Shown: positions 1 to 7,550 of the stretch, piece after piece
Layout of the letters: each line of letters begins with the position of its first letter
How positions within the stretch are numbered: the stretch's first letter is position 1
Origin: Fervidobacterium thailandense
Lineage (GTDB): Bacteria > Thermotogota > Thermotogae > Thermotogales > Fervidobacteriaceae
Assembly (NCBI RefSeq): GCF_001719065.1
Contig: NZ_LWAF01000017.1
Span: 1-35,526, forward strand
Direction of reading: 5' to 3'
Length of the DNA stretch: 35,526 nt
Position numbers and translations under genes: made by a program
The notes under the pieces: model-generated
What the model saw: only the letters and a program-made list of their open reading frames with translations
What the model was told of the DNA's origin: nothing
Databases searched by the model: none

Positions 1-438
1 TTTCTCAGCCACTTGCACGTCTCTTTGGTCGCTTATTGCAAAAGCTATTAACTCTTCCCTCCGGATGTCTATTACCAGATGGAGCTTCTCGTTCTTTTTT
101 AGCCTTGTGCTTTCTATAGCCACGATACTCCCGATCAGTTTTTTAACGAGCCCGGATAGTTTCTCTTTGTCTATTTTCTTCATTCGATAACTTATTGTCT
201 GTATCGATGGGAGTTTTTCATCGAAAATTACTTGCTTAGCTTTTATTTTCCTGTATAGTTCTCTAATCGAGCGTGATTGGAGGAAGTGGAAAATGATCAA
301 GAGTTTGAGAAAGAGGACATCGCCATACTTACGAAGATACATACGTTTAGAAGGTTTACAAACGATACTTGCGATAGACTCAAGAATATCGTTAGGGATA
401 TTGAAAGAGACAGTAATGAGTTGAGCTCCTTCATTCAT
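1..438 (-). CDS. N-terminal part of a DDE-type transposase-like protein (runs off the left edge)
   Basis: Translating the complement from an ATG at 438 gives an uninterrupted 146-codon frame to the window edge, so the gene is cut off here, not necessarily broken. It starts MNEGAQLITVSFNIPND. It then has a basic helical stretch (KPSKRMYLRKYGD), a hydrophobic helix (LFLKLLIIFHFLQ) and 'LHLVIDIRREELIAFAISDQ', which resembles the beta-strand carrying the first catalytic Asp of DDE transposases. A good ribosome site (GGAGGTG) lies just upstream of the ATG, inside an inverted repeat described separately. The neighbouring TnpB remnant and broken sensor gene fit an insertion-sequence scrapyard. I cannot assign the family; IS4-like is a guess, and a non-transposase DNA-binding protein cannot be excluded without the C-terminus. 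Confidence 0.55.
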   Translation of the reverse strand, partial: MNEGAQLITVSFNIPNDILESIASIVCKPSKRMYLRKYGDVLFLKLLIIFHFLQSRSIRELYRKIKAKQVIFDEKLPSIQTISYRMKKIDKEKLSGLVKKLIGSIVAIESTRLKKNEKLHLVIDIRREELIAFAISDQRDVQVAEK

Positions 439-490
439 GAGCTACACCTCCGAAGAAGAGTAACTAATAGAATGTTATTTGGTGTAGCTC
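439..490 (-). promoter_or_regulatory. Inverted repeat overlapping the transposase ribosome site
   Basis: GAGCTACACC at 439-448 is a perfect 10-bp inverted repeat of GGTGTAGCTC at 481-490, with a 32-nt loop. On the leftward mRNA the 3' arm is GGTGTAGCTC directly before the ATG, and it contains the end of the Shine-Dalgarno (GGAGGTG). A transcript entering from the right would therefore fold the ribosome site into a stem. This is the layout that limits read-through expression of several IS transposases; the function here is inferred. Confidence 0.5.
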
Positions 491-558
491 GTTTTTTCAA
501 GTATCATTCCTAACTTACTTTGGACAGGGTGATTCTTATTCTTACGGGGAGTAGGTGT

Positions 559-1210
559 ATGGGTTATCTAAGATACTACTTTGTAGCGTTGCTGCTTTCG
601 GTTTCAGCTTTTTTGACACTATTCTTTTTATTTTTCTGGTCCATAAGGTGCGAGAGTTCAGCACTCCTAAGTTGGCAGGTTGTTGAAGACCGTGCTGGGG
701 TGCTTTCCGGTCAAGGAGAAAGTCTTCAGAAGTTTTACGTGATTTTAAAGACACCAACCACTATTCTACTTCGTACGAAAATAGATGGCAATGCACAAGT
801 GCCTGAACATTTGAGAAAATCCAAGTACCTCTATATTTCCCAAGCTGATTGTTCCTACCTCCGTGTCTACGTAAATAGCCAGTTTATCGGAAGTGTGGGA
901 TTACACGAAAAACGAACCGGACATTTCTGGTACCAACCGTTCCTGTTCGAGTTGCCCTCCGATACCGAGGAAATTACCATCGTAATGAGCGGGATCTACG
1001 GACTTGGCATCGATTTTGGAGCGTTTCTGGTTGACGAGCGTGGGGCGAAGAGGTTTAACCTCATATTTCGGCTTTGCGTTTCTGATACTTGGATTTTCGT
1101 ATTTTGGCATGGAGAAGAAGCTTGTCTATAAGTTCTTCATCCTTGCCAACTTTATAGAATTTCAATGCTTTAAAACTCCGCACTTCGATGCGAAGATACA
1201 GAGCCGTTAA
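559..1210 (+). pseudogene. Broken membrane sensor, 7TM-DISM-like N-terminal part (frameshifted and truncated)
   Basis: Starts at ATG 559 behind a GGGGAG ribosome site. The product has an N-terminal membrane helix (about residues 7-30), then an extracytoplasmic beta-rich domain ending near 'GIDFGAFLVDERGAKRFNL'. At about 1058-1065 the reading frame shifts. The +1 frame continues with a convincing membrane segment (YFGFAFLILGFSYFGMEKK) and a second hydrophobic stretch, then ends at 1210. This is the layout of 7TM-DISM-type sensors: signal helix, extracellular beta domain, several TM helices, then a signalling domain. The remaining TM helices and any output domain (GGDEF, HD-GYP or kinase) are missing where the IS605-type element begins. 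Family assignment is from architecture only. The frameshift could be a sequencing error, but the truncation is real in this sequence. Confidence 0.5.
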
Positions 1211-1258
1211 CTTAATCAGATTCTCTTGTGATATACTCCTTTTAGTACTCCTCAAACC

Positions 1259-2488
1259 GTGGAGATGCTCTTGAAGGAGTATCCTAAATCTTTTGCCTTT
1301 GACTTGTCAAGAAAGACAGATAAGAAGCTTGCTATTATTTTTGGACACCTAACATATTCAGCATCCAAACTGTGGAATGTTGCTAATTACGAAATACAGA
1401 AGAACGGTGTTTCTATCTATGAACTTGAGCATAAGCTCAAAGATAACTTCTTTGCTCGTAACTTGCATTCTCAGAGTGCTCAAGTTGTCCTCTGAAAATT
1501 TCAAGTTGCTTGGAAGAATACGTTCGATAAGCATACCAAACGTCCACACTACCAGCCCAAGGACGGACATTTCCCAGTGACTTGGAAACAGAACGGTTTC
1601 AAAGTCGTTGGTCGCAAGCTCAGACTGTCTCTCTCAAAGCAAACCAAGGACTACCTCAAATCAGCCCACGGAATCGAGTCCAAGTACGTATGGATAGAGT
1701 TGCCCAAAACTCTATCGCTCGATTCAGTGAAGATTCAGCAAGTTGAACTTGTTCCGTATCAAGCTTTTGGAAACATCTCTTATTCGCTCAGGATAATCTA
1801 CAGGGAACCTATCCAAGATTTCAAAGGCCGGCCAGAGCTAAACGAGCGCAAGATTTTAGCCATCGACCTGGGTGTTAGCAACTTTGCAACGTGCACCGAT
1901 GGAATTAAGAGCTTTATCGTCGATGGTAGGATACTACTTTCCAAACTCAGGCTGGTGAACAAGAAAACAGCCAAACTAAAGTCCGTACTCGACAGGCAAA
2001 AGTTCAAGACTTCTAAGCGACTACACAGACTCCATCGATACGTACAAAACTACGTTAACGACTTTGTGCACAAAGCATCAAAGGGTATTGTCGACTATTG
2101 TGTCAAAAATGGTGTTGGAGTAATAGTTGTTGGTAAACTTAACCATGGGATAACTAACATCGATATTGGAAGCCAAAACAACCAAAAGCTTCATCAGATG
2201 CCGTATGGTAAGTTTTTGCAAAAGCTAAAATACAAAGCCAAAGCCTATGGTATTCAAGTCATCCAAATTGATGAAGCATACACATCGCAAAGTTGTTCGT
2301 GTTGAGGGGTAGTTGATAAAGTCAACAGGAAACACCGAGGTTTGTATGTTTGCTCAAGCTGTGGCATGGTCTTGAACGCAGATGCAAACGGTGCTTTGAA
2401 CATTCTCAAGAAGGTATCTCCGAGCTCGGTAGAGGGAATAGGAGTAGTGGCTTTGGCCAGTCCGGTGCGGTTAAGGTTAGTAAGCTAA
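1259..2488 (+). pseudogene. tnpB: TnpB RNA-guided nuclease homologue with two in-frame UGA codons
   Basis: One reading frame runs from GTG 1259 to TAA 2486-2488 and is interrupted only by TGA at 1493-1495 and TGA at 2303-2305. Visible motifs are a RuvC-I Asp in 'AIDLGVSNFATC', 'YGIQVIQIDEAYTSQSCSC' before the zinc finger, the second finger half 'YVCSSCGMVLNADANGALNI', and the RuvC-III Asp in NADANGA. The second TGA stands exactly at the second Cys of the first CxxC pair (C-S-C-*-G, where TnpB has C-S-x-C-G). At the usual RuvC-II position the text reads VVGKLNHG without Glu; the Glu of DEAYTSQ may replace it, as in relocated-Glu TnpB groups (inference). No ribosome site precedes 1259, so the N-terminus is uncertain. 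Most likely a pseudogene by two point mutations. Confidence 0.7.
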
Positions 2489-2535
2489 CATACCGCACGA
2501 AGAATCCTCGCACTTTAGTGCGGGGAGTAGGTCAA
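2465..2535 (+). ncRNA. omega-RNA-like 3' scaffold and right end of the TnpB element
   Basis: Overlapping the tnpB stop are GTGCGGT/ACCGCAC (2465-2471 with 2492-2498) enclosing GTTAG/CTAAC (2476-2480 with 2485-2489). Next is a hairpin CCTCGCAC-TTTA-GTGCGGGG (2506-2513 with 2518-2525) and then AGTAGGTCAA. This is the usual right-end layout of IS605/IS1341 elements. In active relatives the transcript of this end is the TnpB guide RNA, with the guide beginning right after the element. The stems are intact although the protein frame is not. Confidence 0.55.
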
Positions 2536-2618
2536 GGAGTACGCTTCGTGACGTTGATAAAGTCATGTACGAACTTAAAAGTTTGAAAGGGATGCGAGGC
2601 AAGAATGAGAAATGATTA

Positions 2619-2627
2619 TGGTATAAT
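2619..2627 (+). promoter_or_regulatory. Extended -10 promoter of the chemoreceptor/glycan operon
   Basis: TGGTATAAT (TG at 2619-2620, TATAAT at 2622-2627) is a perfect extended -10. No clear -35 hexamer is present at 16-18 nt upstream. It lies 56 nt before the ATG at 2683 and just after the IS remnant. It is the only promoter I see before the rightward block ending at 8672. Confidence 0.6.
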
Positions 2628-2682
2628 GATAAACAGGAGACTTTGGTAGGTTTCGTTAAAAATTTTGAAAGGAGGTCCCATC

Positions 2683-4497
2683 ATGAAAAGTTTTGTAATG
2701 AACGTGTGGCTTTCTACGTGGAAAAAGCTTTACGGTGAATCGGTTGTGGATGGGCTTGTTAGAGAATTCAACATCGACACTTCTAAGCTTCTGATTCCAA
2801 CGAACGATATTCCGGATGATCTTGTTGTGAGATTCTCCAGAGCTCTTGCTCAGCGAGTTGGTAAAACGTACGAACAACTCTGGGAGGAAACGGGATACAA
2901 CAACATCAGAACGTTCCACTCGTTCTATCCTGGGTACTTCAAGAAAGAAGGTTGTATGTCGTTCTTAAGTGCTATGGACAGCGTTCACAGAGCGCTGACA
3001 CGTAGGATAAAGGGTGCAAAGCCTCCAAGGATCATCTTCAATTACATTGACGAACGAACAGCGGTTGTACGCTACGAGTCAACAAGGGACTTTCGAAGTT
3101 ATTTCCTTGGGCTGCTGAAAGGAGCTTCGGAATTCTTTAACGATCCGCTAAAGATTGAGATCCTTAACCAGGGGGCTACTGGTAACGGTTCGTTCATTGA
3201 GGTAAAGATTGTCTCGACGAAACCGTACGGTAAACACGTGGTTCTGAAACTATACCGCGCTGTCGCCCTTGGCCTTGTTAGGAAGATGTTGACAGCGTAC
3301 ACTTTCAGTGTTCCAGCTATAGTTTTTGTTTTGAGTTTCCTTTTCTCAAGATTTTTTGGACCGCTACTTGGTGCGGTTTTAACAGCAGGTGCGACCGGAG
3401 CAGCGATAGCCTTTGGATTGAGAGATTTCAAGAAAGGTCTTGATGCCACGAAAGAAATGGTCCAGCTTTACAAAGAGAAGAATTTCAACAGCATTGTCAC
3501 AATATCCGGTGACGAGGACTTCCAGGAGGTTTCGAAGGTTAACGCGGAGGCCCTTTACTCGCTCAGGGAATTCTTACTCGGTTTGCAAGGTGATACGGAA
3601 GAAATCATGAATTTCGCAAAGAAAACGCTCGAATCGGCGAACGCGGTGCAGGAACAGATCGATACGATGAAGGACCTCGCTACGCAAGTTGCCGATACAG
3701 CCGTTCAAATCAGCAACGATGCCGAAAGAATTTCCGAAGCCGTCAGTTCTAACGTGGACACCATCACAAGAACGATTACTGAGCAGAACACGATCATCCA
3801 GAACCTGAACATGGCTGTTGAGAAAATCATCGATGCGGCTCGGAGTGTTGAGGCCTCGGCGAACGGGATGCAGAACATGAGTAGGGATTTTGAAAGGGTG
3901 GCTAAGGAAAGTGAGGAACTGAGGAACCAGGCGAGCGCGATCCAGGACATAGCCAACACCGTTATGAGCATAGCTGAGCAGACAAACCTACTTGCCCTCA
4001 ACGCGGCGATAGAAGCGGCACGGAGTGGTGAGGCGGGAAGGGGATTCGCTGTCGTCGCTGACGAAATAAGAAAGCTTGCTGAAGAAAGTAAAGCTTCAGC
4101 AAACAAGATTTCCCAGTTCCTGACAACCGTCTCCAACGGAATAGCCGAGTTGAGTAAGAGCGTTCTTAAGGGGTATGAAGAGCTAAAGAGACAGGCAGAA
4201 GAATTGTCAAGTAGTGCGAACAAGAGTAAGGAATCGAGTGAGATAATCTCTAACATTACCAGGCAGCTGAACACGTTGATTGAAACGCTGAACCACGAAA
4301 CTGTAAAGCTGGAAAACATCACCACGAGCATACAGAACCTACTTGCGATCTCCGAGGAAAGCTCGGCCACGGCTGAGGAAATAAGCGCGTCCATTCAAAG
4401 GTTTCTCGACGAGATTAACTCGGTGTTCACCAACGTAAAGCAAACGATAGAGCTGTTGAACGTAATAAAGGAGAACTTCAATGAGGTGAAAATCTAA
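2683..4497 (+). CDS. Methyl-accepting chemotaxis protein with N-terminal H-NOX heme domain
   Basis: Starts at ATG 2683 (AAAGGAGGT 9 nt upstream), 604 aa. Residues 1-185 are an H-NOX (HNOB) domain that can be aligned by eye, without gaps over the first 140 residues, to Tar4H of Caldanaerobacter (Thermoanaerobacter) tengcongensis. The proximal heme ligand is His102 (AMDSVHRAL), and the YxSxR heme-propionate motif is Tyr131-Ser133-Arg135. The distal pocket residues that stabilise O2 in Tar4H are present at the same numbers: Trp9, Asn74 and Tyr140. Pro115 is also kept. Two membrane helices follow (about 204-224 and 225-246), separated by almost no periplasmic loop. Then comes a cytoplasmic methyl-accepting coiled coil with the conserved hairpin tip ([18 protein letters not shown], near 430-450). 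It should bind O2 or NO in the cytoplasm and signal to CheA/CheW for aerotaxis away from oxygen. It is first in a block with glycan genes, 26 nt before the acyltransferase. Confidence 0.92.
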   Translation: MKSFVMNVWLSTWKKLYGESVVDGLVREFNIDTSKLLIPTNDIPDDLVVRFSRALAQRVGKTYEQLWEETGYNNIRTFHSFYPGYFKKEGCMSFLSAMDSVHRALTRRIKGAKPPRIIFNYIDERTAVVRYESTRDFRSYFLGLLKGASEFFNDPLKIEILNQGATGNGSFIEVKIVSTKPYGKHVVLKLYRAVALGLVRKMLTAYTFSVPAIVFVLSFLFSRFFGPLLGAVLTAGATGAAIAFGLRDFKKGLDATKEMVQLYKEKNFNSIVTISGDEDFQEVSKVNAEALYSLREFLLGLQGDTEEIMNFAKKTLESANAVQEQIDTMKDLATQVADTAVQISNDAERISEAVSSNVDTITRTITEQNTIIQNLNMAVEKIIDAARSVEASANGMQNMSRDFERVAKESEELRNQASAIQDIANTVMSIAEQTNLLALNAAIEAARSGEAGRGFAVVADEIRKLAEESKASANKISQFLTTVSNGIAELSKSVLKGYEELKRQAEELSSSANKSKESSEIISNITRQLNTLIETLNHETVKLENITTSIQNLLAISEESSATAEEISASIQRFLDEINSVFTNVKQTIELLNVIKENFNEVKI

Positions 4498-4523
4498 ACC
4501 GTTTCCAAGAGGATGTGAACCGG

Positions 4524-5567
4524 ATGGGTGCAGAGCAAGGAAAGCGACAACTGAACGTTCTTGTGCTTGAAGGTTTGATTCTTGTTTTAGTCGTAATGAT
4601 GCACACGTCTGCTCCGGAATATATCGTTGTGCCACTGAGTTACGGAATACCTACGCTTTTCTTCATCCGTGGTTACCAGTGGAAAGAGAGAACACCGTTG
4701 GAGGTCATTCGAGCAAGAATACAGTTGGTGGCAACGTACTATACGGCGGGATTTATCGGTACCGTTCTTTTTGTCAGCTTTTCTCCCGCAAAGTTTTTGA
4801 ACTACAAGAAGGCGTCTTACTTCTTGAACTTGCTCGTAGCGAACGTGTCGAAGGGAGACGAGGTTGCCGTAGTAGTTGCCCCAATCTGGTTCCTTGCCAC
4901 GTTGTTTTCCGCAGATGTTCTTTACGCTCTGATGAGGAGTTATCTGAAGAATGGTGTAGTCTTTTCTGGGCTTCTTTTTCTTTCAATCCTAATCAGGCCG
5001 CTGGTAAATCACCCACTTTTCTTTAGGTTGGGGTCCGCGTTTCTCGGCTTACCCTTTGTGGAGCTGGGTTGGCAATTTCGAAAGAGGGGTCTAAAGCCAA
5101 ACGTCTTTTGGTTCTTTGTGGCTCTCGCTGTTTTGTTGATCGCATCATTTTACAATGGAAAAGTTTCGTGGTATACCCACGATTTTGGCAATGTTTCCCT
5201 GGCGTATGTTGGTGAAGTGGCTATTATTGTCATAGGCGTTTATCTGGGGCAGTTACTAACAAGCAGTTCCCTGAAAAGCTGGCTTGAGAAGGTTGCTCTG
5301 AACGCACTCTTCATTTTACCTTACCACGGTGTTATCGGGGTGCTTCTGGCTTTTCTATACCTCCCGTTTCTTAAGAGTATCGATACAGTTCAGACTTTTG
5401 TCTCAAAGTATTGGTTTCTGCATTTTGCATTGACCATGGCGGTGATTATGCTCCTCATTGACTATTTACCGTCGACGGCAAAAAGAGTGCTGGTTGGTGA
5501 TATAAGGTTGGTTGGGAAGTTTGTAAGGAAAGTAAATGACAGAGTCAGGAAAACAATCAGGAAATAA
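4524..5567 (+). CDS. Acyltransferase-3 family polytopic membrane protein
   Basis: About 347 aa with roughly ten hydrophobic segments. The first carries a conserved His (VVMMHTSAPEY), and 'VVVAPIWFLATLFSADV' in the middle matches the PxWFL element of acyltransferase-3 (OafA/NodX/WecH-like) proteins, which acylate extracytoplasmic sugars. The C-terminus is short and basic. I chose ATG 4524: the AAGAGGA site at 4507-4513 is at workable distance from it, whereas a GTG at 4515 would sit 2 nt from the site. It follows the chemoreceptor by 26 nt and precedes the glycosyltransferases by 25 nt, so O-acetylation of the glycan made by this cluster is the natural guess. The acceptor and acyl group cannot be read from the sequence. 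Confidence 0.75.
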   Translation: MGAEQGKRQLNVLVLEGLILVLVVMMHTSAPEYIVVPLSYGIPTLFFIRGYQWKERTPLEVIRARIQLVATYYTAGFIGTVLFVSFSPAKFLNYKKASYFLNLLVANVSKGDEVAVVVAPIWFLATLFSADVLYALMRSYLKNGVVFSGLLFLSILIRPLVNHPLFFRLGSAFLGLPFVELGWQFRKRGLKPNVFWFFVALAVLLIASFYNGKVSWYTHDFGNVSLAYVGEVAIIVIGVYLGQLLTSSSLKSWLEKVALNALFILPYHGVIGVLLAFLYLPFLKSIDTVQTFVSKYWFLHFALTMAVIMLLIDYLPSTAKRVLVGDIRLVGKFVRKVNDRVRKTIRK

Positions 5568-5592
5568 AACGACAAATAGGAGTTGATATAAA

Positions 5593-6618
5593 TTGGCTAA
5601 TGAGCCTTTGGTTTCAGTAATTATACCGGCGTACAATGTCGAGAAGTATATTACACGAACATTGGAAAGCGTGTTGGACCAAACATTCAGAGACTTCGAA
5701 ATTATTTTGGTCAACGATGGTTCAACTGACAAGACGGAAGAGGTTGCAAAGAAACTCCTGAAATCTGCAGAGTTAAATTTTCGGATTATTTCACAATCTA
5801 ATAAAGGTGTCAGCGTTGCAAGAAATGTCGGACTTTATAACTCAGCAGGTCGTTACGTTAAATTTCTTGACGCAGATGACGTCATGAAAAGGGAAAGTTT
5901 GCAGTATCTTGTAGAAGCTTGTGAGAACAATAAATTAGCGTTCGCTTTCGGCAAACAGGATGTTATTAACCAAAATGGTAAAATAATGTACACGTACGAT
6001 CAAATGTACTTGGCTGATCTGGAACTTGCCGATTATAAAGTGGTCCTTGAGCAATTCTTAAAAGGAATACTGCACATTAGCTGTAACTCTTCCATATTTC
6101 GAAAAGACATAATTACCGAGAGAAACCTAACCTTTACTCCTGGGGCGAGATTTGGTGAAGATACGGAGTTCATTGCTAAGTACATATTTTTTGCGAAGAA
6201 AATAGCATTTGTTGACAAAGTGGTTTGTGAAGCAGTTGTGAGGTTTGATTCGTCAACGAAAGTTTCGAATCTGGCAGTCTTTCACAATGTCGGATCATTC
6301 AAAAGGTTATACAGGTTCTTTATGAATTTTGGGGAACTTGAGATTGCGCGTGTAATAGAAGAATACTCAATACCGGCAAGTTATGCGTGGGCCATGGGAA
6401 ATTTAGCTTATAATGCTTTTCCCTACCGTTTGTGGAAAAAGCTCTTAGAAAATGATACAATTGGTGCAATGATGAGACGTTTGAAAATAGATTTTCCAAA
6501 GCAAACAAGCTATCATTCCCTTCTCAAATTGGCGAAGCATTTGTATCTGATATCCCCAGCTATTGCGTACTTTGTTTTGAGATTGGTCGGTAAATGGCAT
6601 AGGTGGAGGAATAGTTGA
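5593..6618 (+). CDS. Family 2 glycosyltransferase
   Basis: 341 aa from TTG 5593 (AGGAG at about 5578-5582). The N-terminal GT-A fold begins VSVIIPAYNVEKYI. It has the nucleotide-binding VNDGSTD (Asp42) and the metal-binding DADD at residues 93-96. 'GEDTEFIAKYIF' supplies the usual ED pair before the acceptor helix. The C-terminal 100 residues are helical and basic, without clear membrane spans, so it is probably a cytoplasmic, membrane-peripheral enzyme. It transfers an activated sugar to a growing surface glycan; sugar and linkage are unknown. It lies between the acyltransferase and a second transferase. The region from here to about 9720 is visibly more AT-rich than the flanks, consistent with horizontal acquisition of the glycan cluster. 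Confidence 0.9.
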   Translation: MANEPLVSVIIPAYNVEKYITRTLESVLDQTFRDFEIILVNDGSTDKTEEVAKKLLKSAELNFRIISQSNKGVSVARNVGLYNSAGRYVKFLDADDVMKRESLQYLVEACENNKLAFAFGKQDVINQNGKIMYTYDQMYLADLELADYKVVLEQFLKGILHISCNSSIFRKDIITERNLTFTPGARFGEDTEFIAKYIFFAKKIAFVDKVVCEAVVRFDSSTKVSNLAVFHNVGSFKRLYRFFMNFGELEIARVIEEYSIPASYAWAMGNLAYNAFPYRLWKKLLENDTIGAMMRRLKIDFPKQTSYHSLLKLAKHLYLISPAIAYFVLRLVGKWHRWRNS

Positions 6619-6681
6619 AACTAACCTTAGAGGCTGTAGTATTCGTGGTTTTGTCAGTGCAGATAGGAGGTATGCTTTTCA

Positions 6682-7545
6682 ATGAAGAAAAAGTATTTAA
6701 TAGCTACTTCCTGTAATCAAAGGTGCGAGCTTTTCCTCGTTAATCACTGGCTGAGGTCTTTGAAAGAAAATGTAGATTTGACAAATGTAGACATCTTGGT
6801 AATTGATTTCGGTTTATCACCAAGCGCTCAGTCAGAATTAAAGGGTCAGGATGTTATTTTGTTTCAACCAAGTCGGACTGAAGGTCACATAAATAATCTA
6901 AGGTTTCTGGAACTTAGAGACTACTTGACGGTACACAGTAACTACGAACAGGTCATTTTGTGCGACTCAGGTGACATAATTTTCCAAACCAATATTTCAA
7001 ATGTTTTTGAACTTCAACCTGAAAAGATCAAAGCGGTTCGTGAAGAAATCTCACCGAACATGGACATAGTGGTGAATGATAATAACGTTCTCAATGCTAA
7101 GGAAATAAAAGCATTTTTGAGAGATAGGAACTTGATAAACGCAGGGTTTGTTGTGTATCCAAGAGAGAAGTTTAACGATATAGTTTGTAAAATGTTCGAA
7201 TTAATCCGGGATAAAGATTCGTGGGGGGTTGATATGGTAATTCTTAACTATGTTATATATAGGTACTTTGAAAAAGATTTTTTCGAGCTTCCTCCAATTT
7301 TTAACTTCATACCAACGACCTCGACAAAAAAGTACTTCGTGAAAGATGGCAAATTCTACTTGAGTGATGGCACCCTGATAGCAGTTGTACATAATGCCGG
7401 TGGTCGAAACATTTTTCGACCTATAAGGAACTTTGGTTATGGTAAAGAGTTCAATAAACCAAGGTTTCTCATTCCTTCATTGCTAAGGATGTTTTACCGT
7501 ACGATAAAACTGATAAGGAAGTTAACGAGAAAACTTAGGGGTTGA
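6682..7545 (+). CDS. Putative GT-A glycosyltransferase, GT8-like
   Basis: 287 aa, ATG 6682 with AGGAGG at 6665-6670. 'YEQVILCDSGDIIFQTNI' looks like the strand and DxD metal site of GT8-type transferases (C-D-S-G-D). 'LINAGFVVYPREKFND' matches their NAG/NSG acceptor-side element, and 'LIAVVHNAGG' near the end resembles the His-containing metal ligand. The last 30 residues are basic and amphipathic (RTIKLIRKLTRKLRG), suitable for membrane attachment. It lies 63 nt after the GT2 gene and its stop is 5 nt before the glf ATG. Donor and acceptor cannot be inferred. A related nucleotide-diphospho-sugar transferase family remains possible. Confidence 0.65.
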   Translation: MKKKYLIATSCNQRCELFLVNHWLRSLKENVDLTNVDILVIDFGLSPSAQSELKGQDVILFQPSRTEGHINNLRFLELRDYLTVHSNYEQVILCDSGDIIFQTNISNVFELQPEKIKAVREEISPNMDIVVNDNNVLNAKEIKAFLRDRNLINAGFVVYPREKFNDIVCKMFELIRDKDSWGVDMVILNYVIYRYFEKDFFELPPIFNFIPTTSTKKYFVKDGKFYLSDGTLIAVVHNAGGRNIFRPIRNFGYGKEFNKPRFLIPSLLRMFYRTIKLIRKLTRKLRG

Positions 7546-7550
7546 TAAGA

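Larger units (their letters stand above)
1259..2535 (+). mobile_element. Decayed IS605/IS1341-type element carrying only tnpB
   Basis: The element consists of a tnpB frame followed by the typical right-end hairpins and the closing AGTAGGTCAA sequence around 2526-2535. No tnpA transposase is present, so it is the IS1341-like, TnpB-only arrangement. The left end cannot be placed: it lies between the truncated sensor gene (about 1210) and the first TnpB codons (1259). Two nonsense codons show that the copy is not producing intact TnpB by standard decoding. Confidence 0.65.

Noticed and set aside
2303-2305. UGA at a cysteine position of TnpB, a possible selenocysteine codon
   Set aside because: No SECIS-like hairpin is evident right after it, the frame has a second UGA at a site not normally Cys, and the gene is a decaying IS copy; a nonsense mutation is simpler.
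2312-2565. GTTGATAAAGTCA repeated at 2312-2324 (in tnpB) and 2553-2565 (after the right end)
   Set aside because: AT-rich 13-mer; could be a TAM-like remnant (TTGAT), but with only two copies and no target-site symmetry I cannot separate it from chance.
3705-4394. Long open frame on the minus strand opposite the chemoreceptor
   Set aside because: It is the mirror of the repetitive coiled-coil codons; no ribosome site and a low-complexity Ser/Leu/Ala product.
4515-4523. GTG 4515 as start of the acyltransferase
   Set aside because: The only ribosome site ends 2 nt before it; ATG 4524 is properly spaced.
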